Shown here piece by piece: positions 8,762 to 19,800 of a stretch of DNA of 64,000 nt (the stretch's first letter is position 1; the number at the start of each line of letters is the position of its first letter). A program made the position numbers and the translations under genes. Under the pieces are notes generated by a model. The model saw only the letters and a list, made by a program, of their open reading frames with translations. It did not search any database and was not told the origin of the DNA. The stretch is from CAXBMB01 sp963976695 (GTDB taxonomy: Bacteria; Pseudomonadota; Alphaproteobacteria; Kiloniellales; DSM-21159): assembly GCA_963976695.1 (NCBI GenBank), contig CAXBMB010000006.1, forward strand, positions 16,570-80,569, in the 5' to 3' direction.

Positions 8762-9946
8762 TTAGGTAACCAATCCCGAGATAAATTCAAAGACCGGAAG
8801 ACGCATCAAGTCGTTCCAGGTCACAAAGACAATCAGACTCAAAACCAGCGCCAACCCGATTTTGAAGCCAATTTCCTGGGCTTTTTCACCCAGAGGCCGT
8901 CCGCGAACCAGCTCAATCGCGTAAAAAAGCAAATGCCCGCCATCAAGCATCGGGACGGGAAAAAGATTTATCAGACCGAGATTTACAGACAACACCGCCA
9001 TGAACCAGATCACCGTATCCAGTCCAAGCTCGGCGACCTGGCCGGACATCTCGGCGATGCGAATCGGGCCACCGAGTTCCTCGGTTCCGCGCGCGCCGGT
9101 GATAATCTGGCCAACCGCCTTAAGAGTTCCGGCCGACAACTCGTAGGTCTCGACCAATGCCGCGCCAAACGCGGTTGTCGCCCCCAGCCGAATGCGATCG
9201 GTGCCGCTGGCGGTAATGCCCAGGCGCGCCAGCTTGATGGCGTTGCCGAAGTTGTCTTCCCGTTCGATAATTTCGGGCGTGGCGGAAAACCGAACCTCGT
9301 CGCCATCGCGCGCCACCACAACCGCCAGCGGTTCGCTCAGATTAATCTGAACCAACCGTTGGATTTCTTCAAACCTGGAAATGGTCTTGCCGTTGATCTC
9401 GAGAATACGGTCGCCGGATTGAAACCCGGCGCGCTGCGCCGCCGAATCGGGAATTACCGTCCCAATCACCGGCAGCGTGGTCTGCTGGCCGACAAACGCG
9501 TAGTAGCCCGTCAGCAGCACGATGGCGAAAAGGAAATTGACCGCCGGCCCGGCCGCCACGATGGCGGTCCGCTGGGCCAGGCTTTTGTGATGGAAGGAGT
9601 GGGCCTTTTCGTCTTCGGTGAGCGGCCGCGCCAATCCACCGGCCCAATCACCGGTTTCCTGCCCGGCGCCGTCCGCGTTCAGTCCTTTGGCCGGACGGCT
9701 GGTGGCGTCGGCATCGCCGAACATCTTGACATAGCCGCCGAGCGGAATGGCGCAGAACTTCCAGCGGGTGCCGCTGCGGTCATTCCAACCAAACAGCTGC
9801 GGTCCAAAGCCGATGGAGAAGGCCTCGATCTTCACCCCACATTTCTTCGCCACCCAATAGTGTCCAAATTCGTGAACGAAAACCAGAACGGTAAGAATCA
9901 CCAAAAACGGCAACAGGTAGTTCTGGATGAGCAGCAGAAGTTCCAT
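8762..9946 (-). CDS. rseP: RseP-type site-2 intramembrane metalloprotease
   Basis: A membrane-embedded zinc protease of family M50B with 394 residues. The HEFGH zinc motif is at residues 25-29 in the first membrane segment. The third ligand motif LDG, with Asp335, lies in a C-terminal membrane segment, and a PDZ domain sits between. In other bacteria RseP cleaves anti-sigma factors and signal peptides. Here it sits between dxr and bamA, linking it to envelope assembly. The actual substrate is unknown. Confidence 0.94.
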   Translation of the reverse strand: MELLLLIQNYLLPFLVILTVLVFVHEFGHYWVAKKCGVKIEAFSIGFGPQLFGWNDRSGTRWKFCAIPLGGYVKMFGDADATSRPAKGLNADGAGQETGDWAGGLARPLTEDEKAHSFHHKSLAQRTAIVAAGPAVNFLFAIVLLTGYYAFVGQQTTLPVIGTVIPDSAAQRAGFQSGDRILEINGKTISRFEEIQRLVQINLSEPLAVVVARDGDEVRFSATPEIIEREDNFGNAIKLARLGITASGTDRIRLGATTAFGAALVETYELSAGTLKAVGQIITGARGTEELGGPIRIAEMSGQVAELGLDTVIWFMAVLSVNLGLINLFPVPMLDGGHLLFYAIELVRGRPLGEKAQEIGFKIGLALVLSLIVFVTWNDLMRLPVFEFISGLVT

Positions 9947-10087
9947 ACGACGAAAATCTCTTTACAAGCTGGCGCGCCTCGGATCACGACCGTGAACCAC
10001 GGCCAGAGCAGACTTCCACCCGGCCGAGGCAAGGACTGGAGTGACTTTTTACCTCACCAGGAATGAGGAGGCAAAGTTATCAATGAT

Positions 10088-11323
10088 TTATTTTTTCCAT
10101 GCCCGACTTGAAATCAACTTTTCGGCAATTTGCCGGGCGTCCCGATCAATTGCCCAAACCTCCGACAGACTCGACAGCGCCACCCCGGGCAGCTTTTCCA
10201 GGCAGGCCTCAACCGTCGCGGCAATTTCCAGGAACCCGATTTTACCCGCCAGGAAGGCGGCGACCGCCACTTCGTTGGCGGCGTTGAGCACTGTTGGCGC
10301 ACTGCCGCCGCTCTCCAACGCCTGACGGGCCAAACGCAGCGCCGGGAAGCGCTGTTCGTCCGGCGCAAAAAATTCCAACCGGCCAATGGCGGCCAGATCC
10401 AAGCTTTCCACCGGGGCGGCCATCCGCTCCGGCCAGGCCAGCGCGTAGGCGATGGGGGTGCGCATGTCGGGCTGCCCCAGCTGAGCAAGCACCGAGCCAT
10501 CAATATAGGCCACCATCGAATGAATCACCGACTGGGGATGAAACAGCACATCTATCTGTTTCGAGGGAAGACCGAAAAGATGATGTGCTTCAATGATTTC
10601 CAGGCCCTTGTTCATCATTGTCGCCGAATCAATCGAGATCTTATCGCCCATCGACCATACCGGATGCGCAATCGCCTGGGCCGGCGTGACATCCGCCATT
10701 TCCGCCAGCGATCGGGTGCGGAAGGGGCCGCCCGAGGCGGTCAGCACAATCTTGGCGACCGCTGAACGGCGGGCATGGTCGAAGACCTGAAAAATCGCAT
10801 TGTGCTCGCTGTCGACCGGCAGGAAACGCGCCTTGAACCGCGTCAGCTCGGCAGTCATCAGACTGCCGGCGCAGACCAACGTTTCCTTGTTGGCGAGCGC
10901 GATGACGGCGCCGCGGCGAACCGCCGCCAGCACAGGCGCCAACCCGGCGGCGCCAACAATGGCGGCCATGACAATATCGCTGTGACGCGCCGCGGCCTCG
11001 GCCACGGCCCGCGGACCGGCGGCCGCCTCGACGCCGCTGCCGGCAAGCGCGGTTTTCAGGTCGTCGTAGAGCGCCTCGTCGCCGATCACCGCCAACTCGG
11101 CGCCGAAACGGCGCGCCTGCTGCGCCAGTTTGTCCACCGATTTATTGGCGGTGAGCGCCGTGATCCGAAAACGTTGCGGGTCGCGCGCCACCAGGTCCAG
11201 AGTGCTGCAACCCACCGAGCCGGTGGAGCCCAAGATCGTCAGACTTTTGGCTTCGGCCGACGGACCGACGGCCGCGAGACTATCGGCTGCCGCGCTGGTG
11301 CTGACGGAAAGAGAGGCGCTCAT
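10088..11323 (-). CDS. dxr: 1-deoxy-D-xylulose 5-phosphate reductoisomerase
   Basis: The second enzyme of the MEP isoprenoid pathway, converting DXP to MEP with NADPH. It has 411 residues. A low-complexity N-terminal leader of about 25 residues precedes the NADPH motif GSTGSVG (32-38). The metal and substrate blocks (LPVDSEHNAIFQ, SIDSATMMNKGLE) are intact. It overlaps cdsA by 4 bp. Its product feeds undecaprenyl diphosphate made by UppS in the same cluster. Confidence 0.96.
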   Translation of the reverse strand: MSASLSVSTSAAADSLAAVGPSAEAKSLTILGSTGSVGCSTLDLVARDPQRFRITALTANKSVDKLAQQARRFGAELAVIGDEALYDDLKTALAGSGVEAAAGPRAVAEAAARHSDIVMAAIVGAAGLAPVLAAVRRGAVIALANKETLVCAGSLMTAELTRFKARFLPVDSEHNAIFQVFDHARRSAVAKIVLTASGGPFRTRSLAEMADVTPAQAIAHPVWSMGDKISIDSATMMNKGLEIIEAHHLFGLPSKQIDVLFHPQSVIHSMVAYIDGSVLAQLGQPDMRTPIAYALAWPERMAAPVESLDLAAIGRLEFFAPDEQRFPALRLARQALESGGSAPTVLNAANEVAVAAFLAGKIGFLEIAATVEACLEKLPGVALSSLSEVWAIDRDARQIAEKLISSRAWKK

Positions 11324-12312
11324 GGGACAATGACTTCCAAACCGACGAACAGCGACAGCAGCAACACCGCGCTGATCAAGCCGTCAACACGGTCCAGCAG
11401 GCCGCCATGCCCGGGAATGAGTTGAGATGCGTTTTTCACCTTGAAGTGCCGTTTCATTCCTGATTCCAAAAAGTCGCCTGCCTGGGCCACGACCGCGAGA
11501 ATAGCACCGAACAGCCAGGGAAAGGGAAGCAAAGTAACGGACAGGTAGGGAGTCAAAAGCGTGGCCACCAGCCCCGCCGCCAGCATACCCCCAAACAAGC
11601 CCGACCAGGTCTTCTTGGGGCTGAGCGCGGGAATGAGCTTCGGTCCGCCCAAACTGCGCCCGGCGATGTAGGCGCCAATATCCGTCGACCAGACAATGGC
11701 CAGCAGCCAGATCAGCAGCGCCGTGCCGGATTTGGCTTCACCGCCCAGCCCCAGCAGCCACTGCAGCGACAACAGCGGCAGACCGACATAGAGCACGCCG
11801 AACCCATACCAGAGCATGCCGCCGCCCTCGCCCTTGCCGGCCTGCCGGGCCAGAAGCGGCAGACCCAGGCAGGCCAGACCCAAAAACCAAGCCACCAAAT
11901 CGGCGGAAAACCCAAGATAGCTTAAGACAACGGTGACCAGGACGGTGGCGATCAACGCCAGGCCCGGCAGCGGCAAGGCGCCCGGTCCCTCGCGCAGATG
12001 GGCGTATTCCCAGGCAACCGCGCCGCCCGTCAGCAGCAGCAGAAAATCGCTATAGGGCGAGCCCAGATAAAACGCCAGAACCACCGGCGGCGCCAGCACC
12101 ACCGCCGACAGCGTGCGGAGCATTACGGAGCGCCGGCCACGGTCTGGAGAGGAGGACGGTTTTTCCGGCCGCTGGCGCGTCGCGCCCCCGTCATCGGCGC
12201 CATCCGAGCCATCCTGATCATCGAGTTCCGCTGTCATCGCGCTGTCACTTCGCTGCCATCTCGGTGTTGTCTCGGTGAAGGTCGGCTCGGTCATTCTATC
12301 AGGGGCCCACAT
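11320..12312 (-). CDS. cdsA: Phosphatidate cytidylyltransferase CdsA
   Basis: An integral membrane enzyme making CDP-diacylglycerol from phosphatidate and CTP. The first 65 or so residues are polar and probably disordered. About eight membrane segments follow. The family signature is visible near the C-terminus (SPKKTWSGLFGG and SGMKRHFKVKNASQLIPGHGG). The true start is uncertain: ATGs at 12312, 12294 and 12237 are in frame and none has a strong ribosome site. The 124 bp between uppS and this start show nothing recognisable. Confidence 0.92.
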   Translation of the reverse strand: MWAPDRMTEPTFTETTPRWQRSDSAMTAELDDQDGSDGADDGGATRQRPEKPSSSPDRGRRSVMLRTLSAVVLAPPVVLAFYLGSPYSDFLLLLTGGAVAWEYAHLREGPGALPLPGLALIATVLVTVVLSYLGFSADLVAWFLGLACLGLPLLARQAGKGEGGGMLWYGFGVLYVGLPLLSLQWLLGLGGEAKSGTALLIWLLAIVWSTDIGAYIAGRSLGGPKLIPALSPKKTWSGLFGGMLAAGLVATLLTPYLSVTLLPFPWLFGAILAVVAQAGDFLESGMKRHFKVKNASQLIPGHGGLLDRVDGLISAVLLLSLFVGLEVIVP

Positions 12313-12436
12313 GACAAGCGATCCAATAGATACCGCCCCGCCGCTTTCGGACGAAGCGGCGCGTGCTGCAGGAAGCGCCCGAACATTACCGGCGAAAGGC
12401 GACGCGCCAAGCGCTGCTTTCCAGGCTGATCACAGG

Positions 12437-13168
<732 letters not shown>

Positions 13169-13187
13169 TCCACCGCACCTTGCGGTG

Positions 13188-13745
13188 TCAAACTTGCATG
13201 ATCTCGGCTTCTTTGTGGCTGAGCGTTTCGTCAACCAGCTTAATGTGGACGTCGGTCAATTTCTGGATTTCGTCAGAACGCTTGTGGTGCTGATCCTCGG
13301 AAATCTCGTTGTCCTTTTCCATCTTCTTCAGCTGTTCCATGCCGTCGCGGCGCACATTGCGAACCGCTACCCGCGCGTGTTCAGCATAGCGCCCGGCGAT
13401 TTTCGCCAACTCGGCGCGGCGTTCTTCGCTAAGCGGGGGAATGGGAATGCGAACCGTCTGGCCATCGGTCGAAGGGTTCAGTCCCAGCCCGGCGTTTCGA
13501 ATGGCCTTTTCGACCGCGCCAACCATTTTCTTGTCCCAAACCGACACCGCCAGCATGCGCGACTCTGGCACGCCGATGTTGGCGACCTGGTTCAGCGGAA
13601 CAGCCGTGCCGTAAGCTTCGACCGTTACCGGATCCAGCAAACTGGTTGACGCCCGGCCCGTACGAAGCCCGCCGAATTCCCGCTTCAACGCCTCGATGGC
13701 GCCATCCATGCGCTTGGTCAGGTCCTTCATCAATGGATCAGCCAT
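13188..13745 (-). CDS. frr: Ribosome recycling factor
   Basis: It splits post-termination ribosomes together with EF-G. It has 185 residues, the standard length, with the conserved FGGLRTGRAS block (residues 25-34) and the C-terminal helix hairpin ending in the LTDVHIKLVDE region. It follows pyrH by 60 bp in the common pyrH-frr-uppS order. Confidence 0.96.
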   Translation of the reverse strand: MADPLMKDLTKRMDGAIEALKREFGGLRTGRASTSLLDPVTVEAYGTAVPLNQVANIGVPESRMLAVSVWDKKMVGAVEKAIRNAGLGLNPSTDGQTVRIPIPPLSEERRAELAKIAGRYAEHARVAVRNVRRDGMEQLKKMEKDNEISEDQHHKRSDEIQKLTDVHIKLVDETLSHKEAEIMQV

Positions 13746-13805
13746 TTTATCTGCCCCGGTTTCTTTTCTTCACTGTTGGTGTTTGTTTGGTCGAAAAATG
13801 CGACG

Positions 13806-14534
13806 CTACTCTGTTTGATCGGTAACGATCGTGTAGGGTCCCTCGCCATTGACAACCTGCGCGAAAGCTCCCGGCTGGGCAATGGAAAAGACAACAATCG
13901 GAATGTTGTTTTCGCGGCAAAGCGAAATCGCCGAATGGTCCATAACGCCCAGATCACGGGCCAAAACTTCGAAAAATGTCAAACTCTCATAGCGTTTGGC
14001 GTCGGCAACCTTCATCGGATCGGCATCGTAGACCCCATCCACCTTGGTGCCCTTGAACAGCGCGTCACAGTCCATTTCCGACGCGCGCAAGGCCGCGGCG
14101 GTATCGGTGGTGAAGAAGGGATTGCCGGTGCCGGCGGCGAAGATGACGACCCGACCCTTTTCCATATGCCGAACCGCCCGACGGCGAATGTAAGGCTCGG
14201 ACACCGCCGCCATGGGAATGGCCGACTGCACCCGGGTCGGCACATGCAGTTTTTCCAGCGCGTTTTGCAGCGCCAGGGAGTTAATCACCGTGGCCAACAT
14301 CCCCATGTAGTCGGCGGTGGCGCGCTCCATACCCTGGGCCGCGCCGCTCAGGCCGCGAAAGATATTGCCGCCGCCGATCACCAGACAAACTTCCGTGCCG
14401 CTGTTGACAACGCCCTTAATTTCCGCCGCCACCCGCGCCACCGTATCCGGGTCAAGTCCATACTCCCTATCGCCCATCAAGGCTTCGCCTGAAACCTTCA
14501 AGAGCACTCTTTTGAACTTCGACACGTCTGTCAT
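13806..14534 (-). CDS. pyrH: UMP kinase PyrH
   Basis: Phosphorylates UMP to UDP and belongs to the amino acid kinase fold. The ATG at 14534 is preceded by GGGGGAG and gives 242 residues, the usual length. The frame continues upstream to 14579 without a ribosome site. Motifs LLKVSGEALMG, GGGNIFRG and the KGTKVDGVYDADP block are present. A hairpin terminator separates it from tsf. Confidence 0.96.
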   Translation of the reverse strand: MTDVSKFKRVLLKVSGEALMGDREYGLDPDTVARVAAEIKGVVNSGTEVCLVIGGGNIFRGLSGAAQGMERATADYMGMLATVINSLALQNALEKLHVPTRVQSAIPMAAVSEPYIRRRAVRHMEKGRVVIFAAGTGNPFFTTDTAAALRASEMDCDALFKGTKVDGVYDADPMKVADAKRYESLTFFEVLARDLGVMDHSAISLCRENNIPIVVFSIAQPGAFAQVVNGEGPYTIVTDQTE

Positions 14535-14585
14535 GGCTCCCCCGCCGCGGCCAAGCTTGGTCCGCTTTACATAACCCATACTATA

Positions 14586-14621
14586 AAAGAAGAACGGGCG
14601 GCACCAAGGCCACCCGTTTTT
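14586..14621 (-). terminator. Hairpin terminator after tsf
   Basis: Directly after the tsf stop, the minus strand reads AACGGGTGGC, a short loop, then GCCGCCCGTT and a CTTCTTTTA tract. This is a plausible intrinsic terminator or attenuator between tsf and pyrH. It would make rpsB-tsf a semi-separate transcription unit. Confidence 0.7.
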
Positions 14622-15545
14622 TTATCCACCGACCGTCGCGGCCACTTCAGCCGCGAAATCCGATTCTTCTTTGTCGATCCCCTCGCCCAGCTGATAGCGG
14701 ACAAAGCCGGTCAGCTTAATGGGAGAGCCGATGTCCTTGGCGAAGTCGGCCACGACTTGCTGAACCTTGCGCTCGCCGTCGATCACATAGACCTGCTCGA
14801 TCAGGCAAACTTCTTCATAGTATTTGCGCAGCCGGCCTTCGACCATCTTGGCAATAATTTCTTCCGGCTTGCCAGATTCACGGGCCTGCTCGGACAGCAC
14901 ATCGCGTTCACGATCGATTTCGGCGCTGTCCACTTCCTCGCGCGCCAAGGCTTGCGGATTGGCTGCGGCGACGTGCATGGAAATCAGCTTTCCAAGCTCG
15001 GCCAACTTCTCCGGATCGCCTTCGGATTCCAGGGCCACCAGCACGCCGATCTTGCCCAGACCCGGGCCAACCTGGCTGTGAACGTAGCCGCTGACCACGC
15101 CGTTGGACACCTCCAGCGCCTTGAGGCGGCGCAGGTTCATGTTCTCGCCAATGGTGGCGATCATGTTGGTCAGTTCTTCCTCGACGTTGCGCGCGCCACC
15201 CGGATAGGCGACGCTCTTCAGCGCCTCGATATCGGCGACGTCCTGGCTCAGCCCGGCAACGGTGCGGACAAAATCCTGGAACCGGTCGTTGCGGGCGACG
15301 AAATCGGTCTCCGCATTGACTTCAGCCACCGCGCCCTTGGTGCCGTTGGTGACAACACCCACCAAACCTTCGGCAGCCGTGCGGCCGGATTTCTTAGCCG
15401 CTGCGGCCAGGCCCTTGGTGCGCAGCCAGTCGACCGCGGCTTCCAAATCGCCATCGGTCTCGCTGAGCGCTTTTTTGCAGTCCATCATGCCGGCGCCAGT
15501 CTTCACGCGCAGGTCTTTTACCAGCGCAGCTGTGATCGCAGCCAT
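14622..15545 (-). CDS. tsf: Elongation factor Ts
   Basis: The nucleotide exchange factor for EF-Tu. It has 307 residues with an N-terminal UBA-like segment (VKDLRVKTGAGMMDCKKAL), followed by the conserved core (AEVNAETDFVARNDRF). It lies 174 bp downstream of rpsB, its usual partner. A strong stem-loop occupies that spacer. Confidence 0.97.
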   Translation of the reverse strand: MAAITAALVKDLRVKTGAGMMDCKKALSETDGDLEAAVDWLRTKGLAAAAKKSGRTAAEGLVGVVTNGTKGAVAEVNAETDFVARNDRFQDFVRTVAGLSQDVADIEALKSVAYPGGARNVEEELTNMIATIGENMNLRRLKALEVSNGVVSGYVHSQVGPGLGKIGVLVALESEGDPEKLAELGKLISMHVAAANPQALAREEVDSAEIDRERDVLSEQARESGKPEEIIAKMVEGRLRKYYEEVCLIEQVYVIDGERKVQQVVADFAKDIGSPIKLTGFVRYQLGEGIDKEESDFAAEVAATVGG

Positions 15546-15619
15546 TGCTCTTCCTTCTTTACCTTGGGGTCATCCGCGCCGAGGAGTCACGACAGGACCC
15601 CCAGGCAATCTTTGTGACA

Positions 15620-15655
15620 CCGAAGGCCGTCCCGCTTGCGACGGGCCGGCTTCGG
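15620..15655 (-). promoter_or_regulatory. Stem-loop in the rpsB-tsf spacer
   Basis: CCGAAGGCCGTC and GACGGGCCGGCTTCGG form a long GC-rich stem with small bulges, without a U tract. It may slow polymerase or stabilise mRNA ends between rpsB and tsf. Function is inferred from position only. Confidence 0.45.
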
Positions 15656-15719
15656 TCGCCAATTGTGCGCTCGCCAGGGCCATGCGGGTCATCCCCACCG
15701 CCCCGGCCAAGCACCAACC

Positions 15720-16562
15720 TTAGGCTTGCGCCTTTGCCTCGGCGTCGGCGGCAGGCGCGGCCTCGACAACAGCAGCCGCGTCATCGCCGGCAGGCGCCGT
15801 GTCGTCTTCCGCGGCGGGCAGCACCTCAACAGGAGCTTCAACGGCTTCACCGATATCCACGCCGGAATCGATCACTTCCTGCTGAATGCCATCCAAAATG
15901 GCGTCCGACATCAAATCGCAATAGGTCTGGATCGCGCGCAGGGCATCATCGTTGCCCGGCACCGGATAGCTCACGCCTTCGGGGTTGGAGTTGGAGTCCA
16001 ACACGGCGACGATGGGAATGCCAAGCTTGTTGGCTTCGGCAATAGCCAACTGCTCTTTGTTGGTGTCGATGATCACGATGGCGTCGGGAATGCCGCCCAT
16101 CTCCTTGATCCCACCCAGAGCCCGCTCCAGCTTATCGCGCTCGCGCGTCAGGTTCAGGGTCTCTTTCTTGGTCAGACCGGAGTGCTGCTGGCTCAGTTGC
16201 TCATCAAGCGCCTTCAGCCGGCGGATCGAATTGGAAATGGTTTTCCAGTTGGTCAGCATGCCGCCGAGCCAGCGGTGATTGACGTAGTACTGGCCGCAAC
16301 GCTTGGCGGAGTCAGCCAGGATGTCGCTGGCTTGGCGCTTGGTGCCGACAAACAGCACCCGGCCGCCGCCGGCGGCGACCTGCTGCAGGAAGACCAGCGA
16401 CTGGTGCAGCAGCGGAACGGTCTGTTCCAGGTCGATGATGTGCACGCCATTACGCACGCCAAACAGGAACGGCGCCATGCGCGGGTTCCAGCGACGGGTG
16501 GTGTGACCAAAATGAATGCCAGCTTCCAGCAGCTGACGCATGGTGAATGTGGGAATCGCCAT
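15720..16562 (-). CDS. rpsB: 30S ribosomal protein S2
   Basis: A 280-residue S2 protein, starting MAIPTFTMRQLLEAGIHFGH and including the MAPFLFGVRNGVHIIDLE block. Beyond the S2 fold it has an Ala/Asp/Glu-rich tail of about 45 residues, common in alphaproteobacteria. The 318 bp upstream of the gene contain no other gene and probably hold its promoter and leader. Confidence 0.97.
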   Translation of the reverse strand: MAIPTFTMRQLLEAGIHFGHTTRRWNPRMAPFLFGVRNGVHIIDLEQTVPLLHQSLVFLQQVAAGGGRVLFVGTKRQASDILADSAKRCGQYYVNHRWLGGMLTNWKTISNSIRRLKALDEQLSQQHSGLTKKETLNLTRERDKLERALGGIKEMGGIPDAIVIIDTNKEQLAIAEANKLGIPIVAVLDSNSNPEGVSYPVPGNDDALRAIQTYCDLMSDAILDGIQQEVIDSGVDIGEAVEAPVEVLPAAEDDTAPAGDDAAAVVEAAPAADAEAKAQA

Positions 16563-16880
16563 TGGCTTCTTTTCTCCGGTTAATCCGCCACGAACCTTAA
16601 GTCATTCCCAGGATCAAGCGATCACCGGAAACACCGGGACGACGGAAGGGATGTCTCCCCTTCTCACCGCATGGGTCCGTGTGTGGGTTGTTACTAGGCG
16701 CGGGTGTTACGCCTCCCGCCCCTGAGATGCAAGGGTTGATTGACCTTGATCGGTTGTTTTGCGCTAGCTTGCGGCCAGGCGGAGGGGATCCGCTAGCCGC
16801 CATCATGCCACGACTGCCGCTTTCTGGCGACCCCTGCGCACAATCGGGCGCAACGCCGCTCGACGCGCCGACCGGGCCGA
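16563..16880 (-). promoter_or_regulatory. rpsB leader region with weak promoter candidate
   Basis: This 318 bp stretch between dnaE and rpsB has no gene. On the minus strand TTGCAT (16727-16732) and TAACAC (16704-16709) are 17 bp apart and could be a promoter, leaving a leader of roughly 135 nt. The leader could carry S2 autoregulation, as in other bacteria. No known RNA structure was recognised. Confidence 0.3.
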
Positions 16881-19800
16881 TCAGGTGTCTTCGACCACCA
16901 GCCCGGAGATTGCCTTGATGGCTTGGCGTCCGGCCGGCGAGAGCGCGTAGCTGCCCGGCAGCTCCATCTCGGCTTCCCGACCGTTGTCCAGAGAGAGCAC
17001 CAGGTTCAATTTGCCGCGGCCCTTTTTCTCATGCGCCAGTATGGCCTTCAACTGGGCCAGGGGATCGCTGCTGTGGGTAAAGATCTTCAGGCCCGCCGCC
17101 GTCTTGGCCAGCGCGTCGTCGAGATCTTCAAAATCCTGCGCCGTCAGACGGAGATCGTCGCCGTCCGGCTGCCGTTCGACGGAAACCTGCACCAACAGGG
17201 GCTTGCCGCTCTCCAGCAAGTCGCGGCAGCGGCCCAGCGTCTCGCTGAAAAGGGTTACCTCAAAGACCCCGGAGGAATCAGACAGTGATACGAAGGCAAA
17301 GCGATTACCGCGTTTGGAGGTGCGCTCCTGCTTGGAAATAACGATCCCGGCCAAGGTTTGCCGTCCGGCGTTGAGCGCGGCCGCGCGCGGCAGGTCGGCG
17401 AAGCTGACCACGTGCTTACGTTGTAGCATACGGCCGTAGGCGTCCAGCGGATGGGCCGAGAGGTAAAAGCCGATGGCGGCGAATTCAAACTGCAAGCGCT
17501 CGGTCGCGGGCCAATCGGGAACCGCCGGCAGCTTGATGCTGTCTTCGTGGCCGGAAGAGCCGAGCAGGCTGAACTGCCCCGCCTCCCGTTCACTGGCCAC
17601 GGTCGCCGCGTGGCGGACAATGGTCTCGGCGCCTTTGTAGACCTGATGACGGTTGGCGTTGAGGCAATCAAAAGCTCCCGCCGACGCCAGATTTTCAATC
17701 AGACGCTTGTTAACCGACTTGGCGTCGACCCGCCGGGCGAATTCGGCGACGCTGACGAAGACGCCCTGGGACTCCCGGCCCGACACCAACTGCTCCATGG
17801 CGGCGGCCCCGACATTGCGAACCGCGCCCAAGGCGTAACGCACCGCCATCGGATGGGTCGGCAGCTTTACCGGCGGCAGCTCCGGGTCGGGGTTCTTCGG
17901 CGCGATCAAGGCTTCGGGCGGCAGAGTTTCGACATTAAAGTTGGCGCGCGACGCATTGATATCCGGCGGCAAAAGCGCAACGCCCATCCGGTTGAGCTCT
18001 TGCCGAAAAATGTTGAGCTTGTCCGTATTGGTCATATCAAAGGTCATCGAGGCGGCCATGAATTCGACCGGGTAATTGGCCTTCAGGTAAGCGGTATAGT
18101 AGGCGATCAGCGCGTAGGCCGCCGCGTGGGACTTGTTAAAACCATAGCCGGCGAACTTGTTCACCAAGTCAAAGATGGTATCGGCCTTTTTCGCATCGAC
18201 CCCCTTTGCCTTGGCGCCGGCGACGAAAATCTTTCGCTGCTTGTCCATCTCCTCCTTGATTTTCTTACCCATGGCGCGGCGCAGCATATCGGCCCCCCCC
18301 AACGAGTAGCCGGAAAGCACCTGGGCAATCTGCATCACCTGCTCCTGGTAGATCATGATGCCAAAGGTTTCTTCCAGGATCGGCTGCAAGGACTCATGCA
18401 GATAGTCGGGTTCCTCATCGCCTTTCTTGCGATTGATATAGGAGGGTATGTTTTCCATTGGCCCCGGGCGATAGAGCGACACCATGGCGATGACGTCTTC
18501 GAAACGGTCGGGCCGCAGCTTTTTCAGGGCGTCGCGCATTCCCTGGGATTCCAACTGGAAGACCCCGACGGTCTCTCCCGCCGCCATTATCCGGTAGGCG
18601 GGCTTGTCTTCCAGATCCAATGCCGATAGCTGAAACTCCGGCGTGTGACGGCGGATGAACCTTTCCGCCGTGGCCATCACCGTCAAGGTCTTCAGGCCGA
18701 GAAAGTCGAACTTCACCAAGCCGGCCTGCTCAACGAACTTCATGTTGAACTGGGTAACCGGCATGTCGGAGCGGGGGTCGCGGTACAGCGGCACCAGTTC
18801 GTCGAGCGGCCGATCGCCGATCACCACGCCGGCGGCGTGGGTGGAGGCGTGGCGATAAAGCCCCTCCAGCTTCAAGGCGATCTCGATCATCCGCGCCGCG
18901 TTGTCATCGCTGGTTTGTTCGGCTTTCAGCCGGGGCTCGATCTTCAACGCCTCGGCCAGGGTGGTGGGACTGGCCGGGTTGTTGGGCACCAGTTTGCAGA
19001 TCCGGTCGACCTGGCCAAAGGGCAGTTGCAGCACCCGGCCGACATCCCGCAACGCAGCCCGCGCCTGAAGCTTTCCGAAGGTAATGATCTGTGCGACCCG
19101 GTCGCGACCATACTTCTGCTGCACGTAGCGAATCACCTCGTCGCGACGGTCCTGGCAAAAATCGACGTCGAAGTCAGGCATGGACACGCGTTCGGGATTC
19201 AAGAAGCGTTCAAACAGCAGGCCCCAGCGGATCGGATCCAGATCGGTAATCAGCAGGGAATAGGCAACCAACGAGCCCGCCCCCGAGCCACGCCCCGGCC
19301 CTACCGGGATCTCTTGCGCCTTCGCCCATTTGATAAAATCGGACACGATCAAGAAGTATCCGGGAAACCCCATTTGCTCGATAATGCCGAGCTCGAAGGC
19401 AAGCCGGTCCTCATATTGTTTGCGCAGCGCGGCGACCTCTTCGGCGCTGTGTTGCGCGGTGAAAACGTTGTTTTCCAGCCGCCGCGCCAGGCCTTCGAAG
19501 GATTGAGCGCGCAGCTCTTCCTTTTCCGTGCGCCCCCCCGAGGTATCGAAGGCCGGCAGGATCGGGTCAATTGGCTCGGGCCGATAGGCGCAGCGCTGGG
19601 CGACCACCAGGGTGTTTTGAATGGCTTCCGGTACGTCGGCAAAAAGAGTCTTCATCTCTTCGGCGGTCTTGAAGCGATGCTCCGGGGTCACCCGGCGGCG
19701 GTCCTCCTGGGCGACATAGGCGCCCTCGGCGATGCACAGCAGCGCGTCATGGGCTTCGTACATGTCGGCATCGAGGAAAAAGACGTCATTGGTCGCCACC

